Below, one piece after another: positions 1-6,696 of a stretch of 8,169 bases of DNA (its first letter is position 1; each line of letters starts with the position of its first letter). The stretch is from the NCBI GenBank assembly GCA_036382695.1, contig DASVHF010000048.1, positions 1 through 8,169 on the forward strand. The letters run 5' to 3'. The position numbers and the translations under genes were made by a program. Source of the DNA: DASVHF01 sp036382695. Its GTDB lineage: Bacteria; Patescibacteriota; Microgenomatia; Woykebacterales; RBG-16-39-9b. Below the pieces are notes generated by a model. That model was given only the letters and a program-made list of their open reading frames with translations. It did no database searches and was not told the DNA's origin.

Positions 1-30
1 TGTCTAGGACCCGATACATGCAGAACGGTT
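1..30 (+). repeat. Left terminal inverted repeat of the insertion sequence
   Basis: It aligns with the reverse complement of 1025-1053 with about five mismatches and one gap; the shared inner block is AGAACGGTT. The -35 box of the probable transposase promoter begins in its last two bases. Confidence 0.85.
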
Positions 31-56
31 GATACTGCATGAAGGGTATGTACAAT
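29..56 (+). promoter_or_regulatory. Probable transposase promoter (TTGATA-16-TACAAT)
   Basis: TTGATA (29-34) and TACAAT (51-56) each match the sigma-70 consensus at five of six positions, with 16 bp between them. Initiation would be expected near position 63, only a few bases before the ATG at 66. A promoter embedded in the left end is common for insertion sequences. It implies that the in-frame ATGs at 39 and 48 would not be on the transcript. Confidence 0.6.
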
Positions 57-65
57 GGCTCGTAT

Positions 66-1043
66 ATGCGAGCCTACAAGATTGTTCCACTACCAGAAGT
101 TAAAGCTGCTGATCTGTCTAAAGATGCTTTGAGAAGACTTACCTGGGTTGATTGGTATTACTCCCATGGTAAGAATGCGGAAAGGACCTGTCGGCACTTC
201 TCCTTGCCCAAAAGTGTCTTCTACCGGTGGTTGGGTAGGTTTAGTAAGTACAACCTGAGGACACTAGAGTTCAATACCAAAACTAGAAGACCTAAGCACC
301 TACGAGAGATGGCTACTGATCCGGCTATTCTTAAGATGATCTATGACATAAGATATGCAGATCTATCTAAGAGTAAGTATGAGATAAGAGAAGGTATTAG
401 AGTAGCCCACAACGTAATCCAGAAGGTAATTAACCGACACCTAGAACTAAAGAACTTATCTAGAAAACTAGCTAAACAGAAAAGAAAATACTCCATAGCT
501 AGGATCAGAGCAGCTAGGGAACTTAAAGACAAAGCGCCAGGATCTCTAATCCAGATAGATACCAAACATCTTTATGTTCTAGGAGTACGACTCTACCTAT
601 TCGTAGCGATTGACTGTAAGAGTAGGTTAGGGTTTGTGGAAGCTTACACAACCGCCTCCTCAAAGGTAGCAGCTGATTTCCTAGGTAAGGTAATCAACTA
701 CTTCCCCTTCCTCATAGAAGCAATCAACACAGATAATGGATCAGAGTACCTTCTAAACTTCCACAAGTTAATTACAGACCTTGGTCTTACTCACTACTTT
801 ACGACTCCGAACACTCCCAAGATGAATGCCAGGGTAGAAAGGCTAATCCAAACACTGATCTACGAGTTCCTAAACCTACAGGAAGATCTTATACCAGAGA
901 TAGAGGCTATTAGGAGTAAGTGCAGGGAGTTTAACCACAAGTACAACTACCTTAGATACCATCAAGCACTGGGTTACCAAACTCCAGCAGAATATGTTAA
1001 TACTTTACTAACAGAGAAAGGACAAACCGTTCTCTATGTATAG
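66..1043 (+). CDS. DDE transposase, IS481/IS3-like (rve integrase core)
   Basis: Catalyses cut-and-join movement of the surrounding element. The frame is open back to an ATG at 39 (334 aa). I chose the ATG at 66 (325 aa, starting MRAYKIV) because a good promoter at 29-56 would start transcription at about 63, which makes a near-leaderless message. No Shine-Dalgarno precedes any candidate start. Numbering from ATG 39, a helix-turn-helix-like region lies at about 33-70 (NAERTCRHFSLPKSVFYRWL). The integrase core follows at about 168-320 with the DDE triad D174 (IQIDTKH), D232 (NTDNGSEY) and E267 (NARVERL), with 34 residues between the second D and the E. The core ends with the usual YNYLRYHQALGYQTPAEY segment. 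All catalytic residues are present and the frame is intact, so the enzyme may be active. Heavy use of CTA (Leu) and AGA/AGG (Arg) codons differs from the neighbouring genes, which fits a mobile origin. Confidence 0.9.
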   Translation: MRAYKIVPLPEVKAADLSKDALRRLTWVDWYYSHGKNAERTCRHFSLPKSVFYRWLGRFSKYNLRTLEFNTKTRRPKHLREMATDPAILKMIYDIRYADLSKSKYEIREGIRVAHNVIQKVINRHLELKNLSRKLAKQKRKYSIARIRAARELKDKAPGSLIQIDTKHLYVLGVRLYLFVAIDCKSRLGFVEAYTTASSKVAADFLGKVINYFPFLIEAINTDNGSEYLLNFHKLITDLGLTHYFTTPNTPKMNARVERLIQTLIYEFLNLQEDLIPEIEAIRSKCREFNHKYNYLRYHQALGYQTPAEYVNTLLTEKGQTVLYV

Positions 1044-1053
1044 GTCCAGCACA
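1025..1053 (-). repeat. Right terminal inverted repeat of the insertion sequence
   Basis: The reverse complement matches positions 1-30 (see the left repeat). It overlaps the last six codons and the TAG stop (1041-1043) of the transposase, and ends GGTCCAGCACA at 1053. Confidence 0.85.
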
Positions 1054-1055
1054 GT

Positions 1056-1080
1056 AAATTGACAAGGCCAAAGTAAGCTG
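1056..1080 (+). repeat. 25-bp promoter repeat, copy 1 (identical to 2810-2834)
   Basis: Identical over 25 bp to the segment upstream of the second binding-protein gene. It begins AAATTGACAAGG and ends AAGTAAGCTG, and carries the -35 box and nearly all of the spacer. Homology between the two upstream regions stops at the left edge, where insertion-sequence DNA lies 2 bp away. Confidence 0.85.
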
Positions 1081-1087
1081 CTAATCT
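1059..1087 (+). promoter_or_regulatory. Promoter of first solute-binding protein gene
   Basis: A consensus TTGACA (1059-1064), a 17-bp spacer and a weak -10 TAATCT (1082-1087). Expected initiation is near 1094, which gives a leader of about 16 nt. The same arrangement and spacing recurs before the second paralogue, and that recurrence is the best evidence that it is real. Confidence 0.65.
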
Positions 1088-1109
1088 TGAATAGAGGTTT
1101 ATCTATTTT

Positions 1110-2696
1110 ATGGACGAGCTGCCAGAGCAAAAAAAGTCTTTTTTCCGACGAGAACTGGTTTATTTAGCAGTTGTTTTAATTGTAGCTATTATTAGCGGGG
1201 TAATAGTAATCCTCCAGTTTACTTCTCCAACCAAGACGCTGAAGGGTGCGGACTATGTGGAGAATTTACCTAAAGAACAAGTGAGAGTAGGCGTCTCATC
1301 CTATATAACCGGCCTGTACCCTTTAATGGAACTTGAAGTGGATAGCCTTACGGTAAGTTCTAATATCTTTGAAGGCCTAACAATTATAAGAAACGGAAGG
1401 TTAATACCAGGTCTCGCCGAGAGTTGGACCAACCCGGATGAGCTTGCTTGGCGGATAAAGCTAAGAAGCGGTGTTAAGTTCCACTCAGGAGAAGCCTTAA
1501 AAGCTAGTGATGTTAAATATTCGATAGAGGAAGCAAAGAAAAACCAGGACTGGACAAGCAATTTTGTTGCTGCTAGGGTTGATAGCGTTGAAGTCATAAA
1601 CGATCAAACGGTTGAGCTAAAAACAAAAAGCCCAGACCCAACACTATTGCATTGGTTTATCTATGTGGGGATTCTTTCTGAAGGTCAGGTCAAAAAAGAT
1701 GGTTTGGATAAGGCGGTTGGTGCCGGGCCATATAAGCTAGTCTCGTTTGATAAAAAAGAAGTTGTACTTGAGGCCAATGCTAGTTATTGGGCTGGAGCGC
1801 CAAAAGTAAAAAGACTGATTTATAAGCAATTTGACGATGATAAAGCGCTTGCTGCCGCGTTGAAGGCTGGTCAATTGGACATGTCACTACTCAATACCGA
1901 CTCTGCCAACGAGGAATTAGAAAACGAAGGTTTTCAAGTGGTAACCTCAAGACTAATGGACATCAATTATATCGGGGTTAATCTAAGCAAAGACCCCTTT
2001 AAAAATGTGAAAGTGAGAAAAGCAGTATGGTTGGCCCTTGATATCCCGAACCTCTTAAAAAATAGTAGTGTTGCTGGAGAAGCTCTCTCACAGGTTGCTA
2101 CCCCAGAGCTTATTGGTTACAACACTGCCCTACCAAAACCCAAACAAGACCTACAAAAAGCAAAGCAACTACTTACCGAAGCAGGCTTGCCTAACGGGTT
2201 TTCTTTCACCCTTGATGTACCACTTCCAAGGAAGGCAGCAGCAGAGGAAATAAAAAAGCAACTAGCAAAGGTGGGTATGACGGTAAAGTTAAATGTTAGT
2301 AATGATCCAGAAGAAGAGTTTGCTAGGTGGGCGAGTGGGGACTATTCTAGCTATACCATAGGTTACTTACCAGACACTCTAGATTCCACTGATCTTCTAG
2401 AGACCTTATTCCACACTCCTACCGAGAGAAAGGGGTATTCTAATTTTGGTGTTTATTCAGATACTGATTTAGACAACATGCTTGATGAAGCGGGGAACAC
2501 GTTTAATCCCAAGGAGAGAGCCGATATTATAAAGCAGACCCATAAAAAAGTTATTGAAGAGCTTCCTATAATCCCTTTATACACTCGAGTGGGCTTTTTT
2601 GTGATGAAGGAGGATATCGCTTTCAAACCAGCACCCTTTGGTTACATTTTTGGCTTTGAAATTTCGGGCAGGCAAAAAGCAACCGAGACGCAGTAG
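1110..2696 (+). CDS. Extracellular solute-binding protein, family 5 (peptide type), membrane-anchored
   Basis: A 528-aa protein of the DppA/OppA-like SBP_bac_5 family, which binds oligopeptides or similar ligands outside the membrane and usually feeds an ABC importer. A basic stretch (KKSFFRRE) precedes a single hydrophobic helix at about residues 16-37. There is no lipobox cysteine, so it is probably anchored by an uncleaved helix with the domain outside. The binding domain runs from about 57 to 520 and includes the family hallmark WRIKLRSGVKFHSGEAL, then ASDVKYSI (about 115-139), and the GPYKL...YW.GAPKVK segment typical of the family. The ATG at 1110 matches the paralogue's start exactly (MDELP), which supports the choice; AGAGG 12 nt upstream is a weak, distant ribosome site. 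No permease or ATPase gene is nearby. It is a close paralogue of the next gene, most alike at both ends and less alike in the middle. The ligand is unknown. Confidence 0.9.
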   Translation: MDELPEQKKSFFRRELVYLAVVLIVAIISGVIVILQFTSPTKTLKGADYVENLPKEQVRVGVSSYITGLYPLMELEVDSLTVSSNIFEGLTIIRNGRLIPGLAESWTNPDELAWRIKLRSGVKFHSGEALKASDVKYSIEEAKKNQDWTSNFVAARVDSVEVINDQTVELKTKSPDPTLLHWFIYVGILSEGQVKKDGLDKAVGAGPYKLVSFDKKEVVLEANASYWAGAPKVKRLIYKQFDDDKALAAALKAGQLDMSLLNTDSANEELENEGFQVVTSRLMDINYIGVNLSKDPFKNVKVRKAVWLALDIPNLLKNSSVAGEALSQVATPELIGYNTALPKPKQDLQKAKQLLTEAGLPNGFSFTLDVPLPRKAAAEEIKKQLAKVGMTVKLNVSNDPEEEFARWASGDYSSYTIGYLPDTLDSTDLLETLFHTPTERKGYSNFGVYSDTDLDNMLDEAGNTFNPKERADIIKQTHKKVIEELPIIPLYTRVGFFVMKEDIAFKPAPFGYIFGFEISGRQKATETQ

Positions 2697-2809
2697 TTTT
2701 AAGATTAAAATCCCGTTTCTCCCCGTTCTGTAAAGGTCCGTTTTTACCTTTTGTCAAAAGTGACTAGCTGCCTCGCGCAAAAAGCACGTCTTGGTCTTTG
2801 GTCGAGCGA
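2697..2809 (+). other. Spacer between paralogues with small inverted repeats
   Basis: A non-coding gap before the second promoter. It contains AAAGGT (2732-2737) facing ACCTTT (2746-2751) across an 8-nt loop, and a near-overlapping CTTTTG-T-CAAAAG palindrome (2748-2760). Neither has a GC-rich stem or a clear T tract, so at best this is a weak terminator. Read-through from the first paralogue into the second is therefore plausible. Confidence 0.4.
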
Positions 2810-2834
2810 AAATTGACAAGGCCAAAGTAAGCTG
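2810..2834 (+). repeat. 25-bp promoter repeat, copy 2 (identical to 1056-1080)
   Basis: The exact second copy of the promoter-bearing segment. The coding sequences on either side differ at many silent positions, so this identity suggests either selection on the promoter or recent exchange. Confidence 0.85.
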
Positions 2835-2841
2835 GTAAGCT
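2813..2841 (+). promoter_or_regulatory. Promoter of second solute-binding protein / kinase unit
   Basis: TTGACA (2813-2818), a 17-bp spacer and TAAGCT (2836-2841). The spacing equals that of the first paralogue's promoter. Expected initiation is near 2848, about 22 nt before the ATG. It probably drives the kinase gene too, since no promoter is visible in the 2-bp gap before the kinase. Confidence 0.65.
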
Positions 2842-2869
2842 TAAGTTTGAATCAAGGCCTATTTACTTT

Positions 2870-4489
2870 ATGGACGAGCTGCCTAAACAAAAAAGATCTT
2901 TTTTCCGTAGAGAACTGGTTTATTTGGCCGTTGTTTTGATTGCCGCCACTATTGTTGGCATACTTGCTGTACTTCGCCTCAACACCACTACTACCACAAC
3001 TCAAGGCTCCGATTATCTGGAAAATCTCCCAAAGGACGAAGTTACCGTGGGAGTACTACAACAGATTTCGGGACTATACCCAAAAACTCCTTTTGACGTC
3101 GATTCACTAGCCATAAACAGCAATATATTTGAAGGTCTTACTCAGATCCGAAACGGAAGAGTTGGGCCCGCACTCGCCGAAGGCTGGACGAACCCGGATA
3201 ATTTAACGTGGCGGATAAAATTAAGAAACGGGGTAAAATTTCACAACGGTGAAGCGTTAAACGCTTCGGATGTCAAATACAGTATTGAGCAGGCAAAGAA
3301 CAACCAAGATTGGGTTAGTAATAGCCTTGCTTCACGTATCGATTCAGTAAGTGTAGTGGATGATAGCACGGTGGAGCTTAAAACAGCCAAACCCGAACCA
3401 ACCCTTCTTCACTGGTTGGTATTCCTTTGTATTTTATCTGAGGATCAGGTTAAAAAAGATGGTTTGGATAAGGCGGTTGGCACTGGGCCGTACAAGCTAG
3501 TTTCGATTGACAAAAAACAAATCACTTTAGAAGCCAACAATGCTTACTGGGGCGGGGCTCCAAAGGTCAAAAAATTGGTCTACAAGGCTTTTGATGACAA
3601 CAAAGCTTTAGCTGAAGGCTTGGAAAACGGAGAAGCTGATACCGCCCTTTTATTTGAGGAAACTTACAATAGTAGTCTGGAAAATAAGGGTTTTAGAGTC
3701 GTTCAAGCGAGAATAGACGAGGTGAGCTTTTTAGGTTTTGATACTTCGAGTAAAAAAGCTAAACATGTTGATGCAGAGACGAACCCATTCGCAAATTTTG
3801 ATGTCCGAAAGGCGATATTTTTGGCAATTGACGTCAAAAAACTGCTGAAAGCCACCGGTGTAAAGGGTGAGCCTCTCACCCAATTTGGGACGCCAGCGCT
3901 GGTTGGCTATAATCCGAATATCAAACGGGCCGATGCAGATATCCAGGAGGCTAAGGAACTTCTCGAAAAAGCTGGTTATTCAAACGGTTTCAAAGTAACC
4001 CTTGATCTTAACGACTCGTCGAAAAAATTCGGGGAGGAAATCAAAAAGCAGCTTTTCCAAATTAATATCGAGGTCGAATTGAATCCTTACTCTGATTTTC
4101 AAGGTTTCATTGAAAGATTGACTACCGACTCTTCATTTTATGTTGGGGTCTACGGTCCCGATACTTTAGATTCGATAGATTTGTTAAATAGTTTCTTTCA
4201 TACGCCAGACGAAGAAGGTAACGGCTTTAACAACTTTGGGCTTTTTTCGAACGAAAAAATCGATAAATTATTGGACCAAGCTTCCGCCACCTTTAACACT
4301 AATGAGAGATCAAAATTGACTCAGACAATTCAGGCGGAAGTGATGAAACAACTTCCGGTGGTCCCCTTGTACACGAGAGTAGGAAATTTTGCGATCAGAG
4401 ATGACGTGGCCTTTAAGCCGGCGCCGTTTGGTTTTATCTTTGGAGTTGAGATATCCGGTCGGCAAAAAGCTACTAATACGCAGCAATAA
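2870..4489 (+). CDS. Extracellular solute-binding protein, family 5, paralogue of preceding gene
   Basis: A 539-aa SBP_bac_5 protein with the same plan as its upstream neighbour: MDELP start, basic KRSFFRRE, a membrane helix at about 16-36, no lipobox, then a short threonine-rich linker (about 39-44) and the binding domain. The family signature WRIKLRNGVKFHNGEAL is at about 114-130. The first ~270 residues and the last ~25 (PAPFGFIFGVEISGRQKAT) closely match the neighbour, while the part between is much more divergent. An extra ~11 residues (SSKKAKHVDAETN region, about 293-305) account for the length difference. This pattern fits duplication followed by ligand-specificity change. AAGG 12 nt upstream is a weak ribosome site. 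The stop is 2 bp before the kinase ATG, so the two are probably co-translated. Transport or co-receptor role is undecided. Confidence 0.9.
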   Translation: MDELPKQKRSFFRRELVYLAVVLIAATIVGILAVLRLNTTTTTTQGSDYLENLPKDEVTVGVLQQISGLYPKTPFDVDSLAINSNIFEGLTQIRNGRVGPALAEGWTNPDNLTWRIKLRNGVKFHNGEALNASDVKYSIEQAKNNQDWVSNSLASRIDSVSVVDDSTVELKTAKPEPTLLHWLVFLCILSEDQVKKDGLDKAVGTGPYKLVSIDKKQITLEANNAYWGGAPKVKKLVYKAFDDNKALAEGLENGEADTALLFEETYNSSLENKGFRVVQARIDEVSFLGFDTSSKKAKHVDAETNPFANFDVRKAIFLAIDVKKLLKATGVKGEPLTQFGTPALVGYNPNIKRADADIQEAKELLEKAGYSNGFKVTLDLNDSSKKFGEEIKKQLFQINIEVELNPYSDFQGFIERLTTDSSFYVGVYGPDTLDSIDLLNSFFHTPDEEGNGFNNFGLFSNEKIDKLLDQASATFNTNERSKLTQTIQAEVMKQLPVVPLYTRVGNFAIRDDVAFKPAPFGFIFGVEISGRQKATNTQQ

Positions 4490-4491
4490 AA

Positions 4492-5991
4492 ATGCTATTT
4501 GGGCATTTAAGCCAGCCATTTACCCCCGGCCGCAGTTTGAAAATAAAAATTCCTTTTATTAGTGCGCTAATTTTATTTGTAATCTTTGGCTCCGCTTCGA
4601 TTATCCTGATTCGACAAAACATTACGTTTCAAAAGCAGTCCCTACTTTCACAAGCTAAGACCTTTGCAACCTTGGGAACTAAGCCAATTGGTGATTCATA
4701 TAGTTTTTATTTTGAGTCGGGCTACTTAAAATTCCGCGAATACCTTATTGACACCCTCGCTATGGATGAGTCAATAATCAGGATTCAAATAATTTCGGTT
4801 CGAGGAGATATTTTGTTTGACACTATAAATTTGGAAAGTCCATTAGGATCTGGGTCGTCCGACAAAATAGAAGATGGCAAAATATTGCAAGCGCTGCCAT
4901 TAAATAAACAAAAAGAGTTTAGAGGAGAAAATGGCGATGTAACAAACATTATAGTGCCTTATTTTGATGATTTTAACTCCCACCCTTTTTCAATTCGATA
5001 CTTCATTTCTTACGAAGCAATCTATAATACCGCCGAAAAAGCAATTATGACGATTATACTACTGACCTTATTAATCTTGATCTTGACGTGGGCTTCGATG
5101 ACGGTATTGGTGAGGAGACTCATTCTGTCGCCTTTGGATAAAATAGTTCTGGCAGCGGGAGAGATTAGTCACGGTAAACTAGAAGGAAGTATTAGACTAT
5201 TCACTGGCGATGAGCTAGAAAATTTGGCTACTTCACTAAATCAAATGACGGTCACGTTGCGGAAGAATATTGAGGATCTTAAAGAACTTGATAAGCTCAA
5301 GGACGAATTTGTTTACCTGGCTTCTCACAACTTGAGATCACCGTTGACGGTTATTAAGGGTTATACGTCTGTTTTAAGACAGCGAAAAACAATAGACAGC
5401 GAATTGAAAGAATATTTGAAAAGAATAGATATAAGTACTAATAAACTTAGCGAACTCATAGAGTCACTTCTCGATCTGGTAAGCTTGGAAGAAAAGAGAA
5501 AGCCGCTGACCATGCGGCCTGTTGATTTGGCCAGGTTATTAAAAGAGGTTGTAGATAAGCTTGGTAAGAAAGCGACAGAAAAAAAGATTATAGTTAGCAC
5601 GAGGTTGCCGGAGGGTGATGTTTTAAAGGTGAATTCCAATGAGCAAAAGCTAAGCCAAGCATTTGAAAGTTTGATTGATAATGCAATTAAATTTAATAAG
5701 GAACAAGGTAAAGTTACTGTTGGTTTGGAAAAGAAAAATGAAAAAGCAGTAATCTCTATAAAAGATACTGGGATTGGGATAGCGCAAGCGGAGCAGAAAA
5801 ATGTGTTTAAAAAATTTCACCGAGCAACAGACATGCTGGCCTACAACTACGAGGGTGTCGGGTTGGGGCTTTACTTAACCAAACTTATTATTGAGGCTCA
5901 TCAGGGTAAAATTTGGTTTGAATCGGAGGTTGGTAAGGGAACAACATTTTACGTAGAACTACCAATCAAGGAAGCAAATTTAGAGGGTTAA
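4492..5991 (+). CDS. Membrane sensor histidine kinase (HAMP-HisKA-HATPase)
   Basis: A 499-aa transmembrane kinase that should autophosphorylate on histidine and pass the phosphate to a response regulator, none of which is encoded here. In order: TM1 at about 19-40; an extracellular sensor of ~145 residues (41-184) whose RIQIISVRGDILFDT stretch resembles PAS-like/Cache-type folds; TM2 at about 185-207; a HAMP linker at about 208-260; a HisKA domain with phospho-acceptor H279 in SHNLRSPL (the usual H-box is SHELRTPL, here N replaces E and S replaces T); and an ATPase domain with N-box N397 (DNAIKF), G1 D425 (DTGIGIA), an F-box (VFKKFHRA) and G2 (GVGLGLYL, about 455-462). All catalytic boxes are intact. 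No ribosome site precedes the ATG, which lies 2 bp after the upstream stop, so coupling is likely. The end overlaps the convergent M23 gene by 26 bp. Confidence 0.92.
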   Translation: MLFGHLSQPFTPGRSLKIKIPFISALILFVIFGSASIILIRQNITFQKQSLLSQAKTFATLGTKPIGDSYSFYFESGYLKFREYLIDTLAMDESIIRIQIISVRGDILFDTINLESPLGSGSSDKIEDGKILQALPLNKQKEFRGENGDVTNIIVPYFDDFNSHPFSIRYFISYEAIYNTAEKAIMTIILLTLLILILTWASMTVLVRRLILSPLDKIVLAAGEISHGKLEGSIRLFTGDELENLATSLNQMTVTLRKNIEDLKELDKLKDEFVYLASHNLRSPLTVIKGYTSVLRQRKTIDSELKEYLKRIDISTNKLSELIESLLDLVSLEEKRKPLTMRPVDLARLLKEVVDKLGKKATEKKIIVSTRLPEGDVLKVNSNEQKLSQAFESLIDNAIKFNKEQGKVTVGLEKKNEKAVISIKDTGIGIAQAEQKNVFKKFHRATDMLAYNYEGVGLGLYLTKLIIEAHQGKIWFESEVGKGTTFYVELPIKEANLEG

Positions 5992-6676
5992 TTGGTCTAC
6001 CATCTTTGTGGACCTCAAAGTGGAGATGAGGGCCGGTGGCGAATCCGGTGGTTCCGATCCAACCAAGTACAGTTCCTCGAGTTACTGTCCGACCTCTAGC
6101 TACATGCACACCAGAGAGGTGGGCGTATTTAGAGATATAGCCATTTTTATGGCTGACGACTACAATGTTTCCAAAGCCACCATCCCAACCAGCAGAAACG
6201 ACTTTACCATTGCTAGTTGGCCTTACAGGGCCGCCGTAGGTAGTAGGGATATCAATGCCTTGATGGTAAAAAGAGAAATAACAGGAGATGTAGCTTTTTG
6301 TAACAGGCCAGTTGAAGATGGGTGTTTCAGCTGCGGCGATACGAGTGGTAATTTGTAAACCAATAGGTTTTTCCACCGCGTGTTTATAGCTTTCGGCTAC
6401 AACCATATTTGGTTGCTGCTGGTATCCAACAGCAACAACAAATAACGCAACCAAAGCAGCTAGACGAAGGGTAAATGAAGGCGTAGCCCGCTTAATAATT
6501 TTCCACAGTAAAATTAAACCCGCCAAAAAATTGAGAGCATCGAAGATGACTGCTTCAGGCGTAAACCAAATATGGTTCCGCAAAGCTAGGGTGTTTGGGT
6601 AGCCTGCAGAAAGTTTTCCACTTCGCAAGGGCAGAGTGCGCCCCGAGTCAAGCTCGGCGTGTCTCTGTTTTATCAT
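5966..6676 (-). CDS. M23 family (LytM-type) metallopeptidase, membrane-associated
   Basis: A zinc endopeptidase that would cut peptide cross-links in peptidoglycan outside the membrane. The 236-aa frame has two hydrophobic segments (about 43-61 and 68-84), then the M23 domain at about 120-232. Zinc ligands H138 and D142 (HQGIDIP) and H219, plus catalytic H186 (KYAHLS) and H217 (GPHLHFEV), are all present, so it should be active. The domain ends naturally at RPINPLNLLP with a TGA stop. The start is uncertain. The ATG at 6676 lies between two palindromic repeats, and the first ~20 residues (RHAELDSG...) are the translation of one of them. An in-frame TAG just upstream rules out a longer protein, and the next in-frame options downstream are TTG codons. 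No Shine-Dalgarno is visible. A near-consensus promoter lies at 6737-6765. Confidence 0.88.
   Translation of the reverse strand: MIKQRHAELDSGRTLPLRSGKLSAGYPNTLALRNHIWFTPEAVIFDALNFLAGLILLWKIIKRATPSFTLRLAALVALFVVAVGYQQQPNMVVAESYKHAVEKPIGLQITTRIAAAETPIFNWPVTKSYISCYFSFYHQGIDIPTTYGGPVRPTSNGKVVSAGWDGGFGNIVVVSHKNGYISKYAHLSGVHVARGRTVTRGTVLGWIGTTGFATGPHLHFEVHKDGRPINPLNLLP
6643..6657. repeat. Small palindromic repeat inside the M23 5' end
   Basis: CCGAG-TCAAG-CTCGG, a 5-bp stem with a 5-nt loop. It resembles the palindrome at 6680-6696 in layout (loop ending AAG). Translated on the minus strand it gives HAELDSG, a peptide I recognise as typical of dispersed intergenic palindromes that run into coding starts. 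Confidence 0.55.
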
Positions 6677-6679
6677 AGA

Positions 6680-6696
6680 CCCCAGCTAAGCTGGGG
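6680..6696. repeat. Perfect palindrome just upstream of the M23 start
   Basis: CCCCAGCT-A-AGCTGGGG, a perfect 8-bp inverted repeat around one base, or a 6-bp stem with a 5-nt loop. It lies 3 bp upstream of the ATG at 6676, where a ribosome site would be expected. It is probably a second member of the same small repeat family as 6643-6657. Confidence 0.65.

Larger units (their letters stand above)
1..1053 (+). mobile_element. IS481/IS3-like insertion sequence, both ends visible
   Basis: A 1053-bp element bounded by imperfect terminal inverted repeats of about 30 bp. The left end (1-30) starts TGTCTAGGACC. The reverse complement of the right end (1025-1053) starts TGTGCTGGACC. After one 1-nt gap both continue through ATACAT and AGAACGGTT. 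A single DDE transposase fills the inside, and its stop codon lies within the right repeat. The TGT...ACA tips, the size and the single-ORF layout are what is known for IS481-family elements. The left tip coincides with the first base of the window, so the left target-site duplication cannot be seen; on the right the flank reads GTAAATT. IS481 versus an IS3-group relative is inferred from architecture only. Confidence 0.85.

Noticed and set aside
341..565. Minus-strand open frame with hydrophobic stretches
   Set aside because: Antisense to the transposase between the helix-turn-helix and the DDE core; the hydrophobicity comes from reading lysine/leucine-rich codons backwards.
2732..2760. Rho-independent terminator after the first binding-protein gene
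   Set aside because: The stems are 6 bp and AT-rich and no proper T tract follows; kept only as a note on the spacer.
5361..5639. Minus-strand open frame within the kinase
   Set aside because: Antisense to the HisKA/ATPase domains, whose motifs are all intact on the plus strand.
5966..5991. Frameshift or sequencing error at the kinase/M23 junction
   Set aside because: Both proteins end just after their last conserved motif at sensible C-termini, so the overlap looks genuine.
6008..6358. 116-codon plus-strand open frame
   Set aside because: It lies wholly antisense to the conserved catalytic part of the M23 gene, has no recognisable domain and no ribosome site.
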